Notes under the pieces: generated by a model
Databases searched by the model: none
Told to the model about the DNA's origin: nothing
The model's input: only the letters and a program-made list of their open reading frames with translations
Program-made: the position numbers and the translations under genes
From: an uncultured Acetatifactor sp.
Lineage (GTDB): Bacteria; Bacillota; Clostridia; Lachnospirales; Lachnospiraceae
Direction: 5' to 3'
DNA: 10,294 nt
Assembly (NCBI GenBank): GCA_910585805.1
Contig: CAJUFB010000126.1
Span: 1 to 10,294, forward strand
Part shown: positions 5,798 through 10,294 of the stretch, one piece after another
How positions within the stretch are numbered: the stretch's first letter is position 1
Layout of the letters: each line of letters begins with the position of its first letter

Positions 5798-8023
5798 ATG
5801 GACGGTAGAGAAATTAAGTTGTCAGTGAATAATCTGAAAATATCCTTCCGCACGGACGGCGGTAAGGTACAGGCTGTCCGCGGTATTAATTTTGATCTGT
5901 ACAAGGGGGAGACATTGGCGCTGGTGGGCGAGAGCGGATCCGGAAAATCGGTGACAAACCGCGCCATCATGGGGATTCTTGCAGGAAATGCCATAAAAGA
6001 GGCCGGCGAGATCATCTATGACGGCCGTGATCTGATGAAGATTCCGGAGGAGGAATTCCACAGGCTGCGGGGAGACAAAATCGCCATGATTTTCCAGGAT
6101 CCCATGTCCAGTCTCAATCCCATTATGCGTGTGGGCAAACAGATGACGGAAGCCACGCTCATTAAGGGGAAGGTCGCCCGAAAGGAGAGTCGGGCTGCTT
6201 TCAATGAAAAGCTGGAGATGCTGAACCAGTGCATGGACCAGGCCCGGGGCAGCGGTATGAAGGCGGAAAATAAAAAGAGCTGCCAGGATTTCGATAAATT
6301 TGTCTATAAAAATCTTGATTTGGAGTATGACTATAATAAGGCACGCGAGGCTATGGACGATGTGTTGGACGAGATCGGGGATCTTATCTTTCGCATTGAG
6401 AAACATGCGTACAAAAACCTGCGCCGTGATATTGCGGAAATCGTCAAGCTTTCTTACCATACCCGTGAGCGCTACGTGGTTTACAGCCGTGCAGACGAGC
6501 TGACGGCGGTTCTGGCAGAGCTGAAACCTCTGATCAGAATTCCGTTTTCCCAGCGTGCGGGCAGCTTTGTACGCGCACTCTTTAACCGCGGCGAGCGGCA
6601 GGACACGGCAAGTGATGCCGACTGGGCCGTTATTTCCGAAAAGCTGACGAAGGTGAAGGAGATTCTGGAGGAGGCGGCAGGATATACCAAGCCGAATTTC
6701 TTTGCCATGGGTTATTATGTGGCCTTTGCAGGAGAACCTCTTCCGGAACTTGAGATTGAAGAACTTAACAAATACCTGAGTAATTATCTGGACGAGCATT
6801 TTATGCATAATTTCCTTGCTATTGCAAAGGAGGGGGTTCGTTATTCCAACGAAAAGTCAATTTCCAATATGCAGTCGGCGATTTCGGTGATAGACAGCAG
6901 GATTGACTGCTTCCGAAATCCCGATATGCAGAAAAAGGAAGTCTGTGAGGCGGCAAAGGCTCTTACGGACGCGGTCGGAAGCGCGATCAACCGTCTTGAC
7001 CCAACCAAAAACAATGTACTTTACACCTTTGCCACAAGTCTGAACACGGCAATTGATGTTTATTTTGAGGGGATTGTCCGCAATGCAGCCGAGGAAACGC
7101 GTTATGCGAAACAGGAAGCGCGTTATGCAAAGCAGGCGGCTTCCGGCAAAAAGCCGGAGTATATGGTGGCGGATAAGGATCTGGTGGATCTGGAAACCCT
7201 GCGTCAGGATATTGTCAATGTGATCAGCCGTACCCGCAGTGAGCTGGAACGCAGCATCAAGGTTATGGCCGGGGCGGATTACGATGGGAAGATTGTGGAG
7301 CTGATTGACTTTTTTAAGGAAAAGGCGTCGGCGGTTGCCTTCAAGGTGACACGCCGTATGGCCAAGAACCGTGCGATCAAGCTGTTGGAGGAGGTGGGGA
7401 TTTCCGAGCCGCGCAGGAGATACCGCCAGTATCCCTTTGAGTTTTCGGGGGGGATGCGTCAGCGTATTGTGATTGCCATTGCGCTTTCCGCAAATCCGGA
7501 TATCCTGATCTGCGACGAGCCTACCACCGCTCTTGACGTGACGATTCAGTCGCAGATTCTTGAACTGATCAACAAGGTCAAGGAAGAGCGCAGGCTTTCC
7601 GTGATATTTATCACCCATGATCTGGGTGTGGTCGCCAACATGGCGGACCGGGTGGCTGTGATGTACGCCGGTAAAATCGTGGAAGTCGGCACGGCGCACG
7701 ACGTATTTTATGCGCCTGCCCATCCCTATACATGGGCGCTTCTTTCCTCCATGCCGGATTTGGATACGAAGGAAAAGCTGGAGGCGATCCCCGGAACGCC
7801 GCCTAATATGATCTATCCGCCCAGGGGGGATGCTTTCGCAAAGCGGAACAAGTATGCCTTAAAGATCGATTTCGAGCAGGAGCCGCCTATGTTCCGGATT
7901 TCAGACAGCCATCAGGCAGCAACCTGGCTTCTTCATCCTAACGCTCCTGAAGTGGAGCCGCCGAAGACGGTGCAGGACCGCATTGAGCGTATGAAAGAAA
8001 AAGCAGCGGAAGGAGGGTGCTGA
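5798..8023 (+). CDS. oppD: Peptide ABC transporter ATPase, OppD-type, with a ~390-residue helical insertion
   Basis: Cytoplasmic ATP-hydrolysing subunit. Start ATG 5798 has GGAGG at 5787-5791, six bases upstream, and lies one base after the oppC stop. Walker A is GESGSGKS (44-51), the Q-loop FQDPMSSLNP begins at 99 (Gln100), the signature FSGGMRQR is at 549-556, Walker B ends in Asp573-Glu574, and the switch His is 607, so the enzyme should be active. Gln100 and the signature serine are normally about 60 residues apart; here they are 450 apart. The extra segment (about 126-520) is charged and mainly helical, with no motif I recognise. The C-terminal tail (GDAFAKRNKYALKIDF, then ATWLLHPNAP) resembles streptococcal AmiE and lacks the cysteines of the usual GCxFxxRC motif. 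Total 741 residues against about 340 normally. A G7 run at 7447-7453 lies in the signature codons. Confidence 0.93.
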   Translation: MDGREIKLSVNNLKISFRTDGGKVQAVRGINFDLYKGETLALVGESGSGKSVTNRAIMGILAGNAIKEAGEIIYDGRDLMKIPEEEFHRLRGDKIAMIFQDPMSSLNPIMRVGKQMTEATLIKGKVARKESRAAFNEKLEMLNQCMDQARGSGMKAENKKSCQDFDKFVYKNLDLEYDYNKAREAMDDVLDEIGDLIFRIEKHAYKNLRRDIAEIVKLSYHTRERYVVYSRADELTAVLAELKPLIRIPFSQRAGSFVRALFNRGERQDTASDADWAVISEKLTKVKEILEEAAGYTKPNFFAMGYYVAFAGEPLPELEIEELNKYLSNYLDEHFMHNFLAIAKEGVRYSNEKSISNMQSAISVIDSRIDCFRNPDMQKKEVCEAAKALTDAVGSAINRLDPTKNNVLYTFATSLNTAIDVYFEGIVRNAAEETRYAKQEARYAKQAASGKKPEYMVADKDLVDLETLRQDIVNVISRTRSELERSIKVMAGADYDGKIVELIDFFKEKASAVAFKVTRRMAKNRAIKLLEEVGISEPRRRYRQYPFEFSGGMRQRIVIAIALSANPDILICDEPTTALDVTIQSQILELINKVKEERRLSVIFITHDLGVVANMADRVAVMYAGKIVEVGTAHDVFYAPAHPYTWALLSSMPDLDTKEKLEAIPGTPPNMIYPPRGDAFAKRNKYALKIDFEQEPPMFRISDSHQAATWLLHPNAPEVEPPKTVQDRIERMKEKAAEGGC
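7097..7138 (+). repeat. Two-copy 21-bp in-frame tandem repeat within oppD
   Basis: Units 7097-7117 and 7118-7138 match at 16 of 21 bases and encode TRYAKQE and ARYAKQA, a duplicated seven-residue block. It sits inside the helical insertion, where a heptad period would keep a coiled-coil register. Confidence 0.7.
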
Positions 8024-8025
8024 TA

Positions 8026-9507
8026 ATGCAAAACAAGAATAGTAAGGAACGTGAAGTTTTGCTTAAGGTGGAGCACCTTTGCCAATACTTCAAGATGGGG
8101 CCGGCCAACGAACTCAAGGCTGTTGACGATGTGAATTTTGAAATCCGTAAAGGCGAGGTTTTCGGGCTGGTGGGAGAGAGCGGATGCGGCAAAACCACAA
8201 CCGGACGCTCCATTATCCGGCTTTATGATATCACTTCCGGAAATATTATCTTCAAGGGGCAGCGCATCGGCGCAGGCATCCGCTCTTATAAGGATGCGAT
8301 TCGGAACGCGAAAGAAAATTATCGCAGAGAGACGGCCGAGATCAAGGCGCAGATGAAAGCAGACGGCAGTCCGGATGCCCGTCTGAAGGGACAGAAGCGC
8401 CTTGAGGCAGCAGAAAAGGAACTTTCCAGGACGATTGCCGAGCAGAATGAAAATATCCGGGCAGCGAAGGAGGATCAGAAGCACTGTAATCAGAAATACG
8501 CAGAGGAACAGGCAAAGAAGGTCAGACAGCTTTATGAGCCTTGTCTTGCCCGGGTCAGGGACGCCTTTGACAAGTGTACCGATCAGGACCATACCGGGAC
8601 CGCCGCGCAGAATCTTCTTCGTGTGGTGAAGGGAGCTGCGGAGGAAGTGGAGAAGGGCAGAAGGATGATTGATATAAGCGCGGCAGGTGAAATGATTAAG
8701 GCTGCCGGCACGGAAAATACGGATTCTGCCGGGAAGGACGACGCGTATACCAGAGCATCAAACATGCGGGCACAGCTTGAGGGCCAGTATAGGGAGGATC
8801 TCCGGCTTGCGAAAAAGGATCGCATCATGAATAAGATGCAGATGATTTTTCAGGATCCCATTGCCTCTCTGGATCCCCGTATGACGGTAAAGGATATTAT
8901 TGCCGAGGGTCTGGTGATCCGTGGTGTGCGGAATCAAAAGTACATTGACGAGCTGGTGTATAGGATGCTGGACCTGGTAGGGCTGGTGCCTGAGCATGCG
9001 GGGCGGTATCCCCACGAGTTTTCCGGAGGTCAGCGTCAGCGTATCGGCATTGCCCGGGCTATCATTTTAAATCCTGACTTTATCATTGCCGACGAGCCGA
9101 TATCCGCATTGGACGTTTCAATTCAGGCCCAGGTAATTAACCTGCTGAACGATCTGCGCAATCGCCTGGGACTGACAATCCTGTTTATTGCCCATGATTT
9201 GTCGGTGGTGAAGTACTTCTCAGATACCATTGCCGTAATGTATTACGGGAAGATAGTCGAACTTGCCTCTTCGGACGAGCTGTTTGCGCATCCGCTTCAC
9301 CCGTATACGAAGTCTCTGCTTTCCTCGATTCCGCTTCCTGACCCGGAATTTGAGAAGGGAAGAACACGTATCGTATATAATCCGATAGCAGAGCATGATT
9401 ATTCTGTTGACAAGCCGGTAATGAGGGAAATCATTCCCGGACACCTGATTCAGTGCAATAACGCCGAATTCGAAAAATACAAGGCGGAAATTGCGGATGT
9501 AAGATGA
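8026..9507 (+). CDS. oppF: Peptide ABC transporter ATPase, OppF-type, with a ~165-residue coiled-coil-like insertion
   Basis: Second ATPase, expected to pair with OppD. Start ATG 8026 has AGGAGG at 8011-8016, nine bases upstream; an in-frame GTG at 8017 abuts that site and is unlikely. Walker A is GESGCGKT (50-57), the Q-loop Gln is 276 in FQDPIASLDPRM, the signature FSGGQRQR is at 332-339, Walker B ends in Asp356-Glu357, and the switch His is 390; all look intact. Walker A Lys56 and Gln276 are 220 apart, against about 57 in ordinary OppF. The extra segment (about 83-265) is rich in Ala, Glu, Lys, Arg and Gln and looks like a helical hairpin. The C-terminal tail (DKPVMREIIPGHLIQCNNAE) resembles AmiF and lacks the paired-cysteine motif of enteric OppF. 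Total 493 residues against about 310-330. The stop overlaps the next start as ATGA. Confidence 0.93.
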   Translation: MQNKNSKEREVLLKVEHLCQYFKMGPANELKAVDDVNFEIRKGEVFGLVGESGCGKTTTGRSIIRLYDITSGNIIFKGQRIGAGIRSYKDAIRNAKENYRRETAEIKAQMKADGSPDARLKGQKRLEAAEKELSRTIAEQNENIRAAKEDQKHCNQKYAEEQAKKVRQLYEPCLARVRDAFDKCTDQDHTGTAAQNLLRVVKGAAEEVEKGRRMIDISAAGEMIKAAGTENTDSAGKDDAYTRASNMRAQLEGQYREDLRLAKKDRIMNKMQMIFQDPIASLDPRMTVKDIIAEGLVIRGVRNQKYIDELVYRMLDLVGLVPEHAGRYPHEFSGGQRQRIGIARAIILNPDFIIADEPISALDVSIQAQVINLLNDLRNRLGLTILFIAHDLSVVKYFSDTIAVMYYGKIVELASSDELFAHPLHPYTKSLLSSIPLPDPEFEKGRTRIVYNPIAEHDYSVDKPVMREIIPGHLIQCNNAEFEKYKAEIADVR

Positions 9508-9905
9508 AAAGGGGCGGCAGGCGCCGGGCGGCGCTGGGCAGTTTATGTGCAGGTCTGCTGATATGCCTGGGGGTTCTTGTAACCAACTCCTTCTGGACGG
9601 TTGGCAGGCCTGATATTTTCCGGCTGCTTTCGGACGCATGCATTGTTTCCGCTGCTATAGTCGGAGGAGTGGGTATTCTGGTGTTTGCCTCAAATCGCGG
9701 AACATTTGACATGCTGGCTTACGGGTTCCTGCATATTTTCGACCTTTTCCGTCCGAATGCCCGGAATCCCCACTACAGGGATTTTTACGAGTATAAGCAG
9801 GTGAAAGGGGAAAGACAGCGCCCGGTTGCGCATATGCTGATTGTGGGGACAGGATTTTTTCTGCTGAGCTGGATTTTTTCCTTTATATGGCAGAAATGCT
9901 TATAA
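9504..9905 (+). CDS. Small three-helix membrane protein, DUF3899-like
   Basis: A 133-residue protein with a basic N-terminus (KRGGRRR), hydrophobic segments at about 9-27, 46-63 and 108-128, and a polar cytoplasm-like stretch between the second and third. The stretch LVFASNRGTFDMLAYGF (59-75) followed by YRDFYEYK (91-98) fits my memory of the DUF3899 family of Firmicutes; this was not checked against a database. Its ATG overlaps the oppF stop (ATGA), so translation is probably coupled, and it has no clear ribosome binding site of its own. It is the last gene before the operon terminator. The function is unknown. Its position suggests an accessory role with the transporter, but shared transcription alone does not prove that. 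Confidence 0.8.
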   Translation: MKRGGRRRAALGSLCAGLLICLGVLVTNSFWTVGRPDIFRLLSDACIVSAAIVGGVGILVFASNRGTFDMLAYGFLHIFDLFRPNARNPHYRDFYEYKQVKGERQRPVAHMLIVGTGFFLLSWIFSFIWQKCL

Positions 9906-9931
9906 GTTATGACTTGCTGTACAAAAACCCA

Positions 9932-9976
9932 AAAAAGTCCCAGAGGCCTTGATTTTACCGGCCTGTGGGACTTTTT
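9932..9976 (+). terminator. Strong intrinsic terminator of the opp operon, probably bidirectional
   Basis: AAAAAGTCCCA (9932-9942) and AGGCC (9944-9948) pair with GGCCT (9960-9964) and TGGGACTTTTT (9966-9976), with a single G-G mismatch and an 11-base loop. The A-run on the left arm and T-run on the right let it work on both strands. It starts 26 bases after the last stop codon. Confidence 0.93.
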
Positions 9977-10294
9977 CAAATTTTGTCTCCGCATGCTGCT
10001 CTTTCTGTCTTTTTTGCCGTTCACCCGAATCGTCTTCAGGGCAAGGTATGCAGTAGAACTCTTGTACTTTGTCCATCCCGGTCTCATCAGGAATTGCCGG
10101 AAAATAACCGCTGCAGCTTATTCAGGCATAAACCGGGAAATACAATAAAACTCGCTGTGAAATCATGTGTCAAACTCCCGGGCTGTGACATTGGTTTTTA
10201 AATGAAATTTTGAATAAACTCTTGTCTTTTTTTCTTTTTTATCCTGAGTTTTGCAAGGGATTGAGTAAAAAATGCCATGAACACCGCATAAACA
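9977..10294. other. Non-coding region after the operon
   Basis: No gene is supported in these 318 bases. The region holds a dispersed repeat copy (10089-10144), a weak TGTCA/TGACA hairpin (10168-10190) around CCCGGG, and a pyrimidine-rich tract (10221-10240). Open frames here are short and lack ribosome binding sites. A minus-strand frame stays open from the window edge to a stop at 10163-10165 (43 codons), with no start visible. Confidence 0.6.
10089..10144 (+). repeat. Dispersed 56-bp repeat, copy downstream of the operon
   Basis: Partner of the copy at 2899-2954 (44 of 56 identical, same orientation). It begins AGGAATTGCCGGAAAATAAC and ends with GGGAAATACA. Two CCGG tetramers (10097-10100 and 10133-10136) could pair to close a weak hairpin. 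It lies outside the operon, beyond the terminator. Confidence 0.65.

Noticed and set aside
5822..6808. Minus-strand open frame of 328 codons opposite oppD, and a similar one at 6857-7723
   Set aside because: Both are antisense shadows of OppD, whose motifs prove the plus-strand frame. No family resemblance was seen.
7447..7453. G7 run in oppD as a possible programmed frameshift
   Set aside because: The reading frame continues correctly through signature, Walker B and tail, so there is no sign of a shift.
9909..10201. Short plus-strand frames after the operon
   Set aside because: They run through the terminator stem and the dispersed repeat and lack ribosome binding sites.
10163..10294. Minus-strand frame open to the window edge (43 codons)
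   Set aside because: No start is visible, the composition is Lys-rich from AT-rich sequence, and the length is within chance. Sequence beyond the window would be needed to judge it.

Overview
This window looks like a chromosomal segment from a low-to-mid GC Gram-positive Clostridia, most likely a Lachnospiraceae-type gut bacterium. The pointers are strong AGGAGG-type ribosome binding sites, a lipoprotein signal peptide on the binding protein, C-terminal tails on the two ATPases like those of streptococcal AmiE/AmiF, and a small DUF3899-like membrane protein. The genus cannot be fixed from sequence alone.

Almost the whole window is one co-directional (+ strand) operon for a peptide-type ABC importer of the Opp/Dpp/Ami family. 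The order is a large lipoprotein binding protein (oppA, 164-2803), a 406-base intergenic region rich in RNA hairpins (2804-3209), two permeases (oppB 3210-4220, oppC 4222-5796), two ATPases (oppD 5798-8023, oppF 8026-9507), and a small three-helix membrane protein whose start overlaps the oppF stop (9504-9905). A long, nearly perfect hairpin terminator follows at 9932-9976. From oppB to the end the genes are separated by 1-2 bases or overlap, so they must be translated from one message. The binding protein would capture a peptide outside the membrane, OppB/OppC would form the channel, and OppD/OppF would hydrolyse ATP. All ATPase motifs in both OppD and OppF are intact.

The unusual part is that most of this importer is enlarged. 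OppC carries roughly 180 extra residues, Tyr-rich, on the outer side after its first helix. OppD carries about 390 extra, mostly helical residues between the Q-loop and the signature motif. OppF carries about 165 extra charged, coiled-coil-like residues between Walker A and the Q-loop. The binding protein is about 300 residues longer than a typical OppA. Together these suggest an elaborated Opp subtype with an extra periplasm-side module and an extra cytoplasmic module. This is the strongest candidate here for something not well described.

The second point of interest is the oppA-oppB gap. It holds two 3' hairpins, a 15-bp perfect inverted repeat, segments that can pair in two mutually exclusive ways, and a terminator-like hairpin just before the oppB ribosome binding site. 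This could set the ratio of binding protein to transporter. A 56-bp dispersed repeat (79% identical) occurs once in this gap and once after the operon terminator, and its first 15 bases recur just after the oppA stop. No RNA genes, CRISPR arrays or insertion sequences were seen.
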